Shown in pieces: positions 18,341 through 26,476 of a stretch of DNA of 48,918 bases. The stretch's first letter is position 1; the number at the start of each line of letters is the position of its first letter. Source of the stretch: Scytonema tolypothrichoides VB-61278. Lineage in GTDB: Bacteria > Cyanobacteriota > Cyanobacteriia > Cyanobacteriales > Nostocaceae. Where the stretch lies: contig NZ_JXCA02000019.1 in NCBI RefSeq assembly GCF_000828085.3, positions 235,437 to 284,354 on the forward strand, in the 5' to 3' direction. The notes under the pieces are model-generated. The model was not told the origin of the DNA, made no database searches, and saw nothing but the letters and a program-made list of their open reading frames with translations. The translations under genes were made by a program, and so were the position numbers.

Positions 18341-18405
18341 CACCCACCTAGTTCATTCTGAATTCTAAATTCTGACTTATGACCCCTTCGGGGTTCGCCA
18401 GTCGC

Positions 18406-18981
18406 TCATGGGGGAAACCCCCAAGACCGCGCTGGCTCACTTGTGACTTCTGTTTTATAATTTCTTCTCCAATATTTGAGTTTATCCATAGAAATTGATT
18501 TTGTGACAACATTCACTCCAGTTCCTCGCCAAGCAACTTCTGAATCTGTTGTAAAAACAGCACATTCTAATTGATCTAGCTTAATATTCCAATACTCACT
18601 AAATCTGCTTTTCAAAGTTATGACTTGCTCAAAAACTTTATTTCTATGCTTATTTCTTCTTTTCCTTTCTGTTGCTCCTGTTGCTTCTGTATCAATAAAT
18701 TTAGTTTCTATTAAGAAGATATTACCGAATGAACTCAGATAAACGAAATCACACTTCCCCAAATCTGTATAGTCAGCGATTGGGGACTTTTCAAATAACA
18801 GTAGTTCAGAGCAAAAAGGAAATATCCGTTCGATATTCAAGAACAAATAAGCTTGCAATAGCAGTTCGTTATCGTAAGGAAAACTAACAACACCCTCAAA
18901 AAATTTTTTAATCTCTTCCTGAGATTGGGGTTGAATTCTTTTACAATGTGTAACAAAATTATTCACCTCATCTGCGATCAT
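18406..18981 (-). CDS. Predicted PD-(D/E)xK nuclease-like protein, altered C-terminus
   Basis: I do not recognise a named family in this 191-residue protein. A PD-(D/E)xK-like core is visible: E39 in a helix, D78 in KCDFVYLSS, and E92-T-K94 in GNIFLIETKF, with spacing and strand pattern typical of the fold. A basic segment (ERKRRNKHRNK) and a helix follow the core, compatible with nucleic acid binding. A GGAGGAGG tract lies about 13 bases before the ATG. The last ten residues (EPARSWGFPP) are encoded by a dispersed cyanobacterial palindromic repeat (about 18378-18440). The natural C-terminus has therefore been replaced or truncated by repeat insertion. It stands alone. Confidence 0.7.
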   Translation of the reverse strand: MIADEVNNFVTHCKRIQPQSQEEIKKFFEGVVSFPYDNELLLQAYLFLNIERIFPFCSELLLFEKSPIADYTDLGKCDFVYLSSFGNIFLIETKFIDTEATGATERKRRNKHRNKVFEQVITLKSRFSEYWNIKLDQLECAVFTTDSEVAWRGTGVNVVTKSISMDKLKYWRRNYKTEVTSEPARSWGFPP

Positions 18982-19442
18982 GCAGTTTTTGTTTCCTCCT
19001 CCTGATTAACACACAAGCCTTATGAGTAAAAATATACTATTGTTTACTGAAAGAGAACATCCGCAGAAGTAACGAAAAAACGATACTCCTTTCATTTACT
19101 TACGGTAAAATATTGAGATAAAATGTGTAACAATTATATCAATTATATGCGTACAAATACTAATAGAGGGTTGTATGCTCATTTTTTAGTAGTAAGGTGT
19201 TGCGTCCATAAGTTGTAAATTTATTTGTGAGGACAGTCAACAATTAAGGGTGTAAGGGTACAAGGGAATAGGGGTGTAGGGCTGCTCCCTGTTGCCCTAC
19301 CCTCAAAGCGATGGGATGTTTTTTATTTGGAAGTCTCTTATTAGGCATCAGAGGTTACAGATAATTAGATTCCCGACTTCTTGGAAAAGTCGGGAATCTC
19401 GCAATCTCTCAAAATTAATGTGGTAGACAACTAGCTCTTTGA
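18982..19442. other. Intergenic region downstream of dnaE-C
   Basis: No gene was found in 461 bases. It contains a purine-rich degenerate tandem stretch (GGGTGTAAGGGTACAAGGGA near 19249) and the perfect hairpin repeat at 19367-19399. The end next to 18981 is the AT-rich leader of the PD-(D/E)xK gene. Confidence 0.6.
19367..19399. repeat. Perfect 13-bp hairpin repeat
   Basis: AGATTCCCGACTT (19367-19379) pairs fully with AAGTCGGGAATCT (19387-19399). It lies 44 bases beyond the dnaE-C stop and could help end that transcript, although no T-run follows on the minus strand. A variant copy lies at 3578-3610. Confidence 0.8.
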
Positions 19443-20798
19443 TTAAACATCAGCAAGGGATTGTGGATAAGCAGAGAATCTGGCATTTTGAAGAGCCTGA
19501 ACAGTTGTTCTAGAATCTTGCACCCAAAATTGTCGTCCAAAACGCACAAGTTGACGGGAAGTTCCGGCTTGTACAATCCCTATGACTGGAACTTTTGCTT
19601 TTTCTCTGTCTCCTGAGTGTTCTTGCAAAATTGTTCTGAGGCGATGTTGTTCTTCAATGGTGGCTGCTTGTTGAAGATTCAATTGCACGATCACCAACTG
19701 TACTGTTTCGACTAGTTCTACGTCTTCAACAATCAATTGATTTTGGTCTTCACGTCGGTCTACTTTTCCCCAAATAATTAACCTAGAGTCAATTTGGAGC
19801 AAAGAATGAATCCGCTCGTAAATTTTGGGAAAGACGACCGCTTCTAATTGTGTCGTTAAATCTTCTATTTGTAAAATCGCCATCGGTTCGCCTTTTTTGG
19901 TCATCACTTTCTTAACACCATTGAGCATGACAACCGCACAAATAGCACTTTCTTCTTTCTGTTCGCTAAGCTGCGAAAGATTAATTGGGGCGAGAACACG
20001 TGCTGAATTGCGAATAGCTTTGAGTGGATGATCTGATACATAAAATCCCAAAAGCTCCTTTTCCATTTGCAACTTTTTCTGTGGGGGAAAATCAGGAACT
20101 TTTTGAGCTTTGGGAGCTGTATCAAAGCTATTTTGGTTTTGATTGGTAGTAGCAGCAGTAGAAAATGGACCGCCTAAAAAATCAAACAGATTTCCCTGTC
20201 CACTTGCTCTGTCTCTGGCACGAGATTGTGCCCAGTCGTATACTAGTTCTAAATCGCGAAGTAACTGGTTGCGATTGGAGTCAATGGTGTCAAACGCTCC
20301 ACAAGAAATCAGTGCTTCTAAACTACGGCGGTTGACAGTACGCAAATCGATGCGATCGCAAAAATCAGCTAAAGACTTAAACTCGCCTCCTTCCTCTCTC
20401 GCTTCCAAAATACAGGCTACTGCGTTCTGTCCCACGTTACGAACAGCGGACAATCCAAACAAAATGTTGTCACCTGAGGGTGTAAAATCTACATCAGAGC
20501 GATTGATATCTGGCGGCTCTATATGAATATTCATACTTGCGCAGCTGGAAATATATTTCTGCACCTTGTCTGTGTCATCGCTGTTAGCCGTCAACAGCGC
20601 CGCCATGTATTCCAACGGATAGTTCGCTTTTAAGTACGCAGTTTGATATGTGACATAACCATATGCCGTTGAATGAGATTTATTGAAACAATTAGAAGCA
20701 ACCAAGCCATCTCTAATAATAAAGTTATGGTCGCGCTCTACCCCTATATCATAAACATTTTGCGTGCTGAGAGTTTTTCGAGTGACAATTTTCACCAT
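19443..20798 (-). CDS. dnaE: DNA polymerase III alpha subunit, C-terminal half with split-intein IntC
   Basis: This gene encodes the C-terminal half of the split replicative polymerase. Residues 1-36 form the C-intein: NVYDIGVERDHNF at 14-26 is block F with His24, and block G ends LVASN with Asn36. The C-extein follows at once with Cys37-Phe-Asn (CFNKSHSTAYGYVTYQ), the invariant +1 Cys used in protein trans-splicing. Cyanobacterial DnaE-N, encoded elsewhere, carries the N-intein; the two halves assemble and splice into one polymerase. The 415-residue extein has the helix-hairpin-helix region (LADFCDRIDLRTVNRRSLEALISCGAFD) and an OB-fold region (KKVMTKKGEPMAILQIEDL). The short leading segment is not a truncation artefact. 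The gene is divergent from gatA. Confidence 0.98.
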   Translation of the reverse strand: MVKIVTRKTLSTQNVYDIGVERDHNFIIRDGLVASNCFNKSHSTAYGYVTYQTAYLKANYPLEYMAALLTANSDDTDKVQKYISSCASMNIHIEPPDINRSDVDFTPSGDNILFGLSAVRNVGQNAVACILEAREEGGEFKSLADFCDRIDLRTVNRRSLEALISCGAFDTIDSNRNQLLRDLELVYDWAQSRARDRASGQGNLFDFLGGPFSTAATTNQNQNSFDTAPKAQKVPDFPPQKKLQMEKELLGFYVSDHPLKAIRNSARVLAPINLSQLSEQKEESAICAVVMLNGVKKVMTKKGEPMAILQIEDLTTQLEAVVFPKIYERIHSLLQIDSRLIIWGKVDRREDQNQLIVEDVELVETVQLVIVQLNLQQAATIEEQHRLRTILQEHSGDREKAKVPVIGIVQAGTSRQLVRFGRQFWVQDSRTTVQALQNARFSAYPQSLADV

Positions 20799-20994
20799 TT
20801 TTCCAGCCCCTAAAACCTATAAAATCAATTAATTTCTAAAATTGTCAAAAGCCTGTAACGCCCATTTTTACAGAAATAAATATTAATTTAGTCCAATTGG
20901 CATTTAAGTAGAATACCTGCACAGCCCAATCTAGTGGGCAGAAGTCATCAAAGTGTACTAAAATCAAGGACTTGAGTCGTAATATAAAGTAATC

Positions 20995-22449
20995 ATGGCG
21001 TCCATCCGCGAGTTGCACACACAGCTAATTAAGAAAGAACGCTCTGCCGTTGAAATTACTCAAGAAGCATTAGAGCGCATTCAAGCATTAGATCCAAAAT
21101 TGCACAGTTTTTTATGCGTGACTGCACAACAGGCATTAGAGCAAGCGCAGCAAGTGGATGCTAAAATCGCTGCAGGGGAAGAAATCGCCATACTCACAGG
21201 GATTCCGATTGGGATCAAAGATAATCTGTGTACCAAGGGAATTCCCACCACCTGCGCCTCTCGAATTTTAGAAAATTTTGTACCGCCATATGAATCAACT
21301 GTCACCCAAAAACTGGCAGATGCTGGTGCGGTGATGGTAGGTAAAACCAATTTGGATGAGTTTGCTATGGGAGGTTCCACAGAAAACTCTGCCTTCAAAC
21401 TCACAGCTAATCCTTGGGATTTGTCGCGGGTTCCAGGTGGTTCTTCTGGTGGTTCAGCAGCAGCAGTCGCAGCAGGAGAATGTGTTGTCTCTCTGGGTTC
21501 TGATACTGGTGGTTCGATTAGACAACCAGCGTCTTTTTGTGGTGTTGTGGGAATGAAGCCAACTTATGGACTCGTTTCTCGTTATGGTTTGGTGGCTTTC
21601 GCTTCCTCTTTGGATCAAATTGGACCATTTGCACGCACAGTGGAAGATGCAGCGATATTATTGGGGGCGATCGCCGGTTACGATCCCAAAGACTCCACCA
21701 GCCTAAAAGTCGAAATTCCTGACTACACTGCTAACTTAAAACCAGAGCTCCCTAAAGGAAAGCTCAAAATTGGTGTCATCAAAGAAACTTTTGGTGAAGG
21801 TTTGGATCCACAAGTCGAGGAAGCTGTCAACAAGGCGATTAAACAATTAAAAGAGTTGGGAGCAGAAATTCAAGAAATTTCTTGTCCTCGGTTCCGCTAT
21901 GGCTTACCCAGCTATTACATTATTGCTCCATCTGAAGCATCCGCAAACCTCGCCCGCTACGATGGCGTCAAGTATGGCTACCGCACTCCTGATGCAGATA
22001 ACTTGATCTCAATGTATGCTCGTACCCGTGCGACTGGTTTTGGTGCAGAAGTCAAACGCCGGATTATGATTGGAACTTACACCCTTTCGGCTGGTTATTA
22101 CGATGCATATTATCTCAAAGCTCAAAAAATTCGCACCCTGATTAAGGAAGACTTTGAAAAAGCTTTTGAAAAAGTTGATGTTTTAGTTTGTCCGACAGCT
22201 CCCACCACTGCATTTAAAGCAGGGGAAAAAACTTCAGATCCATTAAGTATGTACTTAATTGACTTGATGACTATTCCCGTTAATCTTGCTGGTTTACCAG
22301 GTATCAGTGTCCCATGCGGTTTTGATAACAATGGGTTACCAATTGGTTTACAGCTTATCAGTAATGTGCTGCGAGAAGACCAACTGTTTCAAGTTGCTTA
22401 TGCTTATGAGCAGTCAACGAGTTGGAAGGAGCGATCGCCGCAACTATAG
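20995..22449 (+). CDS. gatA: Asp/Glu-tRNA(Asn/Gln) amidotransferase subunit A
   Basis: GatA is the glutaminase subunit of GatCAB. It hydrolyses glutamine and feeds ammonia to GatB, converting mischarged Glu-tRNA(Gln) or Asp-tRNA(Asn). The amidase-signature triad is complete: K75 in IGIKDN, cis-Ser150 in [15 protein letters not shown], and the nucleophile Ser174 in [10 protein letters not shown]. Length (484) and the C-terminus (GLPIGLQLI) are normal. The ATG at 20995 is preceded by an AT-rich leader and diverges from dnaE-C with 196 bases between the starts. gatB and gatC are not in the window, as is usual in cyanobacteria, where they are scattered. Confidence 0.98.
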   Translation: MASIRELHTQLIKKERSAVEITQEALERIQALDPKLHSFLCVTAQQALEQAQQVDAKIAAGEEIAILTGIPIGIKDNLCTKGIPTTCASRILENFVPPYESTVTQKLADAGAVMVGKTNLDEFAMGGSTENSAFKLTANPWDLSRVPGGSSGGSAAAVAAGECVVSLGSDTGGSIRQPASFCGVVGMKPTYGLVSRYGLVAFASSLDQIGPFARTVEDAAILLGAIAGYDPKDSTSLKVEIPDYTANLKPELPKGKLKIGVIKETFGEGLDPQVEEAVNKAIKQLKELGAEIQEISCPRFRYGLPSYYIIAPSEASANLARYDGVKYGYRTPDADNLISMYARTRATGFGAEVKRRIMIGTYTLSAGYYDAYYLKAQKIRTLIKEDFEKAFEKVDVLVCPTAPTTAFKAGEKTSDPLSMYLIDLMTIPVNLAGLPGISVPCGFDNNGLPIGLQLISNVLREDQLFQVAYAYEQSTSWKERSPQL

Positions 22450-22472
22450 TCATTTCTATCATTTCTATTACT

Positions 22473-22496
22473 AGTGATGAGTCGTGACTCATTACT
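22473..22496. terminator. Bidirectional hairpin between convergent genes
   Basis: AGTGATGAGTC and GACTCATTACT pair around a GT loop with one wobble. The hairpin lies 24 bases after gatA and touches the stop codon of the convergent RodZ-like gene, a position suited to ending both transcripts. Confidence 0.55.
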
Positions 22497-23373
22497 ATTG
22501 ACTATTAGCTGTTTCTGGAGTGAATGTCACTTGCTTGATACTACCCACACTTCCTAATGGTGTTGGTTGCTTCTTGTTCGTAGAAATCAATACCGCACCA
22601 GCATTACCAGAACGAACCATCACCTCTTTTTTTGCTGTCCAGGTTTTCTTATCTCCCTTCTTTAATTCCCCTTCAAACTCAGTTTTGCCATCTACTTTCA
22701 CTCGTAGCCATGATGTGTCCTGCAATTCAAGAGTGACTTCGACTGGAGTCGTCGCCTCTTGCGGTGATGGAGTTGGGGTTATAGTAGTTAGTGCAGATGA
22801 TGGAGTTGGGGTTATAGTAGTTAGTGCAGGTGATAAAGCCTTGGTTGTTGATGAAGTGACAGGTGGACGAGTTTTTGGTTTGGAGGATGTTAGTGATGAA
22901 GCTTGAGTTGCAAATTCCGTGTTTTGTTCAGCAGCAAGCGGTGACAAGTCTTTTTGATTAGAAGATTGAACTGAACGTTGTGGATTGAGAAGATAAAACA
23001 ATCCAAAGGAAGCGACACCTAATAACAGGACGTAGGGTACAAAAAGAGGTATATATATGGTTGGTTTTTCATCTACCACTTGATGATCATTATTTGATTC
23101 TTCAGGAGTCAAACAAATATTTGCAACAGTTTTTGCTAAAGCAGCACCGTCAAGTCCTATAGCATTTGCATAGTGACGGATAAACCCTTGGACATAAATT
23201 GGCTCGGGCAATTCTTCAAATCGCCCTTCTTCCATAGCTTGTAAGATGGCGGGTTGAATACGTGTGTAAGCTGCAAGTTCTTTTAGACCTACCGATCTTT
23301 CCTCTCGTACTTGCCGTAGATGTGCAACTATTTCTACCAGTTGCTCCTGTTGATCTTTATTTAACAGCTTCAC
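22495..23373 (-). CDS. RodZ-like helix-turn-helix membrane protein
   Basis: The protein begins in the cytoplasm with a RodZ-type helix-turn-helix (LRQVREERSVGLKELAAYTRIQPAILQAMEEGRFEELP). The conserved YVQGFIRHYANAIGLD segment follows, then one transmembrane helix (about 132-152). A Ser/Thr/Pro linker and a C-terminal DUF4115-like beta domain (VTLELQDTSWLRVKVDGK) close it. RodZ links MreB to the wall-elongation machinery, and cyanobacterial versions are less studied. The frame extends to a TTG at 23412, but the GTG at 23373 lies 6 bases after AAGGAG, giving 292 residues. Two 33-bp direct repeats (22766-22831) make an 11-residue duplication, ALTTITPTPSS, in the linker. Confidence 0.85.
   Translation of the reverse strand: MKLLNKDQQEQLVEIVAHLRQVREERSVGLKELAAYTRIQPAILQAMEEGRFEELPEPIYVQGFIRHYANAIGLDGAALAKTVANICLTPEESNNDHQVVDEKPTIYIPLFVPYVLLLGVASFGLFYLLNPQRSVQSSNQKDLSPLAAEQNTEFATQASSLTSSKPKTRPPVTSSTTKALSPALTTITPTPSSALTTITPTPSPQEATTPVEVTLELQDTSWLRVKVDGKTEFEGELKKGDKKTWTAKKEVMVRSGNAGAVLISTNKKQPTPLGSVGSIKQVTFTPETANSQ
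22766..22831. repeat. Two 33-bp in-frame direct repeats in the RodZ-like linker
   Basis: The units at 22766 and 22799 are almost identical and encode the Thr/Pro-rich 11-residue motif twice. The periplasmic linker length can therefore change in frame by slippage. Confidence 0.9.
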
Positions 23374-23545
23374 TCTCTTCTCCTTGTTCCTTGTTAATGT
23401 TTTCTCATTCAATCACAAGCTACTTAATTTTATGTACATTTTTTGACTCATCATTATTTTAAATCATTTTTGATAATGGATTCATCACTTTCTCTTGATA
23501 GAGTTCTTTGGTTCCGCTAAAAATATTGTATTTATAAATACTTAC

Positions 23546-24445
23546 ATGAAAATAAATAAGCTGCAAGATTCAGTGCAACTAATATTTCCATTCTTGATTT
23601 ATGTAGGAGTCGTTGTAGCAATTATCTATTTTGTTGTATGTATATTTCTTTTTCTCAAGCAAACGCGATTTATTTTTTTTCCCTCTGCTGTTATTGACAC
23701 GACACCAGAGTTTTATAACTTACCTTATCAGGATGTTTGGTTGCCTGTGTCAGCTAAATCAGGTAAAGTAGAACAGATTCATGGTTGGTGGATAGAAGCA
23801 AACCAACCAAATGGCAAAGTTTTGCTCTACCTGCATGGTAATAGTGTCAACATTGGTGCAAATGTCGCTCATGCACATCGGTTTCATCAACTGGGGTTTT
23901 CAGTATTATTGATTGATTACCGTGGTTATGGTCGTAGTGAAGGTGCCTTTCCCAATGAATCCCAGGTTTATCAAGATGCAGCTACAGCTTGGGACTACTT
24001 AGTCTACCAGCAACAGATTCCACCCAGCAAAATTTTTATTTACGGACACTCCCTGGGAGGTGCAGTAGCTATTGATTTGGCTCTCAAACAACCAAACGCT
24101 GCTGGCTTGGTTGTAGAAAGCTCTTTTACCTCGATCCGGAAAGTTCTTGCTTACAGGAACAATTTTAGGATGTTTCCAGTCGATATGATCCTGAAACAGC
24201 ATTTTGATTCGATTAGGAAGGTGCCAAATTTAAAAATCCCAGTTTTATTTATTCATGGTACTGATGATGTCATCGTACCTGCTTTCATGAGCCAAGACTT
24301 GTATGCTGCTGCTTCTGAACCAAAAAAATTGATTCTCGTTCCTGGTGCAGCACATAATAACGTAGCACAAGTCGCTCCTTCTGTATATTTAGAAGCTGTT
24401 CGCTCTTTTATTATTCTTGCTGAGTCCAGAGTTCTTAGCTCTTGA
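23546..24445 (+). CDS. Membrane-anchored alpha/beta hydrolase
   Basis: This is a 299-residue serine hydrolase of the alpha/beta fold (BAAT/ABHD13-like). An N-terminal transmembrane helix (about 14-36) is followed by LLYLHGNSVNIGANVAHAHR (oxyanion-hole region), LLIDYRGYGRSEG and the nucleophile elbow GHSLGG with Ser169. The acid region is LFIHGTDDVIVP and the catalytic His lies in PGAAHNN. Substrate is unknown; relatives act on acyl or ester bonds at the membrane. The frame is open from a TTG at 23495, but the ATG at 23546 places the hydrophobic segment correctly. It is divergent from the RodZ-like gene. Confidence 0.9.
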   Translation: MKINKLQDSVQLIFPFLIYVGVVVAIIYFVVCIFLFLKQTRFIFFPSAVIDTTPEFYNLPYQDVWLPVSAKSGKVEQIHGWWIEANQPNGKVLLYLHGNSVNIGANVAHAHRFHQLGFSVLLIDYRGYGRSEGAFPNESQVYQDAATAWDYLVYQQQIPPSKIFIYGHSLGGAVAIDLALKQPNAAGLVVESSFTSIRKVLAYRNNFRMFPVDMILKQHFDSIRKVPNLKIPVLFIHGTDDVIVPAFMSQDLYAAASEPKKLILVPGAAHNNVAQVAPSVYLEAVRSFIILAESRVLSS

Positions 24446-25024
24446 GTAGAAACTTTAGCAAAAAGAAGAAGAACGAAGAAGAACTCAGAATTTATGAGTG
24501 GGTAATTAAGATCCACACTCATAGAAGACCACGCCTATTTTCAAATTTGGTGTTCTTGAGTTTTACCACTCTACCTCGCACACAGTTGTAGAGAATTACT
24601 TTTTGATTCTTCCTTGTTCAACCAGTGAACAGTGAACAGCTACCTACGCACTGAACACAACGACCACGCTCAGTGCATCGCAGTGAACAAGGGTGGACGA
24701 GTCCGTTTCCTGCTGCGCTTCCTTGATAACTGGTAACTGGTAACTGATAACTGTTAAAAAACAATTCCTGCAAATTTTAGCATGACCTCTACAATTTGAA
24801 AAATGAGGTAAAATATCATGCCAAAATTCAACTGTAAAAATTTCTTTGATTATTGGTATAAAATCCATAAATAAATACGACATTATCGAGTTCGCATAAT
24901 TTTTTTGATTTTTCTTATATTGAGAAAAAAAACTCAGTAACAATCCGGAAAAATCAGGACACTGTAGAAGAGATTATACAGATAGAACTTCCCTTTGTTT
25001 AATTGCCGCAAGAGGCTCCCTACA
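24446..25024. other. Intergenic region with dispersed repeat copy
   Basis: No credible gene is present. The segment 24630-24755 contains a repeat related in inverted orientation to 16260-16320 (ACGAGTCCGTTTCCTGCTGC and TAACTGGTAACTGG units). A 99-codon minus-strand frame here takes its C-terminal part from this repeat and is not counted. The rest is AT-rich. Confidence 0.6.
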
Positions 25025-26131
25025 ATGGCTACTACATCATATTTGTTAAAAATTCTCGACAATCCAACTATTGAAATTTCTCAAGATGAATTGCGGACGC
25101 TTTTAGGTGAAATAGAAGCTGAACTGCATCAGAGTAAAGTCTATCGCCGTGCTGTAGTCATATTGCAAAAATTACTAGGTTCTTCAACTGAGCAAGCCAA
25201 TGTTTTGTTTAAAGCAGTAGGTAGAGAAGCGATTGGTTTAGCATTTCGGCAATTTGTGCAGCAGTATCAAAAAGTTAAAGAGAAGCCGCAAGAAGACACC
25301 ACGATTGAAACATCAACTATTGAAAAGACAAATTCCACCGATGAATTATGTAATGATTCATCACAAAATCTTCTCAGTGTTGTTGACCAAAAAACGATTA
25401 TCAAGACTGATGACAAAGCTCCTTTACCATCAGAATCTCAAGTAGAAAGTCACAAAGCAAATGATTCCGCAAAAGCCAAACAAAACCGTCCTAAAACGAA
25501 AACGAAAATTGGGTGGCGAGGTTTTGGTAAAAAACGGAAACAAGCTGAACTAGCCTTGCAAATGGCAGTTGAGCAGCGAGTAGAAACTCGGCGTCAAATC
25601 AGTCAACAACTACGGCAAGCTCGTGAATCCCAAGGACTTTCTTTGAGCCAACTTCACGCTTACACTCACGTACCCCTGCATCATATGGAGGCACTGGAAA
25701 AGGGTGATTGGGAGTTATTACCAGAGGATGTGTATGTTCGTGGTTTCGTCCGTGTCATGGCTAACGCTCTTGGATTAAATGGCACAGATTTAGCTGCTTC
25801 CTTGCCTGCGCCAGAGCCAGTAAAAGCAATTTTACCTGCCAAGTATGAGCATAAAAGTAATTTCGGATTAGGAATAGCACTACATCCAGTACATTTTTAC
25901 CTAGGCTATGCAGCCCTTGTCGCTGGATCCGTCGGAGGATTGTCAATCATGGCGTCCCAACAAGCAAGTGCAGACAAAATGATCGATAAAATCGATAAAG
26001 ATGCAGCAACTTCACCCTCTCCATCATTCACTAAGTCATCGCAGGAAACAAAACCAATTTCTAAGCCAGGGCTGTCTAATCGTGTTAGTGTCACCGTTGG
26101 ACCTGATATTGCTCCACCTGAAGCTCTTTAA
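25025..26131 (+). CDS. Second RodZ-like helix-turn-helix membrane protein
   Basis: This is a 368-residue protein. The N-terminal 80 residues are helical (LLGEIEAELHQSKVYRRAVVILQKLLGSS) and not familiar to me. A charged Lys-rich linker follows. The RodZ-type helix-turn-helix runs from LRQARESQGLSLSQLHAYTHVPLHHMEALEKGDWELLPEDVY to VRGFVRVMANALGLN. After it come a single transmembrane helix (PVHFYLGYAALVAGSVGGLSIM) and a short Ser/Pro tail. The DUF4115-like domain of the first RodZ-like protein is missing. The frame extends to a TTG at 24995; the ATG at 25025 is preferred because it starts the recognisable protein. A perfect hairpin follows the stop. Confidence 0.85.
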   Translation: MATTSYLLKILDNPTIEISQDELRTLLGEIEAELHQSKVYRRAVVILQKLLGSSTEQANVLFKAVGREAIGLAFRQFVQQYQKVKEKPQEDTTIETSTIEKTNSTDELCNDSSQNLLSVVDQKTIIKTDDKAPLPSESQVESHKANDSAKAKQNRPKTKTKIGWRGFGKKRKQAELALQMAVEQRVETRRQISQQLRQARESQGLSLSQLHAYTHVPLHHMEALEKGDWELLPEDVYVRGFVRVMANALGLNGTDLAASLPAPEPVKAILPAKYEHKSNFGLGIALHPVHFYLGYAALVAGSVGGLSIMASQQASADKMIDKIDKDAATSPSPSFTKSSQETKPISKPGLSNRVSVTVGPDIAPPEAL

Positions 26132-26476
26132 GAGTCATGAGTGATGAGTGAACAATACTGTAGAGACTGTACTGTACAGTCTCTACTATGTGATTCAAAC
26201 AAGAACTACTACATATAAGATTCCTATCTGAGTTTATATTAAGCGTTAAGAGTTTCCTGTTAAGAGTTCCCTGTTAAGAGTTAAGCGTTCCCTTTTTCGG
26301 TAAGGGAACCTAGATTCTCTGAAATCAGACTCTTAATTATAAGAGTCATGAGGCGCAAGATTTGAGATTTGTTACATTCACAGATCAGAAATCCGGAAAG
26401 TTCAGAAAACTTGATGTATATTGATTACGATTAATAAAAGACAGTAATAACACTTATCAAAGACAGCAACAATATT
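26132..26476. other. Intergenic region between RodZ-like gene and kinase
   Basis: These 345 bases hold the hairpin at 26160-26186, a cluster of GTTAAGAGTTCCCT-type repeats (about 26240-26300) and an imperfect inverted repeat around TAGATTCTCTGAAATCAGACTC. No gene was seen. Confidence 0.6.
26160..26186 (+). terminator. Perfect 12-bp hairpin after the RodZ-like gene
   Basis: GTAGAGACTGTA pairs perfectly with TACAGTCTCTAC around a CTG loop, 28 bases after the stop. No T-run follows, so termination may be partial, or the structure may protect the mRNA 3' end. Confidence 0.6.

Larger units (their letters stand above)
17817..18405. other. Intergenic region with palindrome and MITE-like element
   Basis: This stretch of 589 bases holds no convincing gene. 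It includes the 38-bp palindrome at 18123-18160, a 128-bp element with terminal inverted repeats (18213-18340), and a palindromic repeat starting at about 18378 that enters the 3' end of the next gene. A 67-codon plus-strand frame covers the palindrome and is rejected. Confidence 0.6.

Noticed and set aside
24644-24943. 99-codon minus-strand frame
   Set aside because: Its C-terminal part is encoded by the dispersed repeat seen at 16260, and the rest is AT-rich without a ribosome-binding site.
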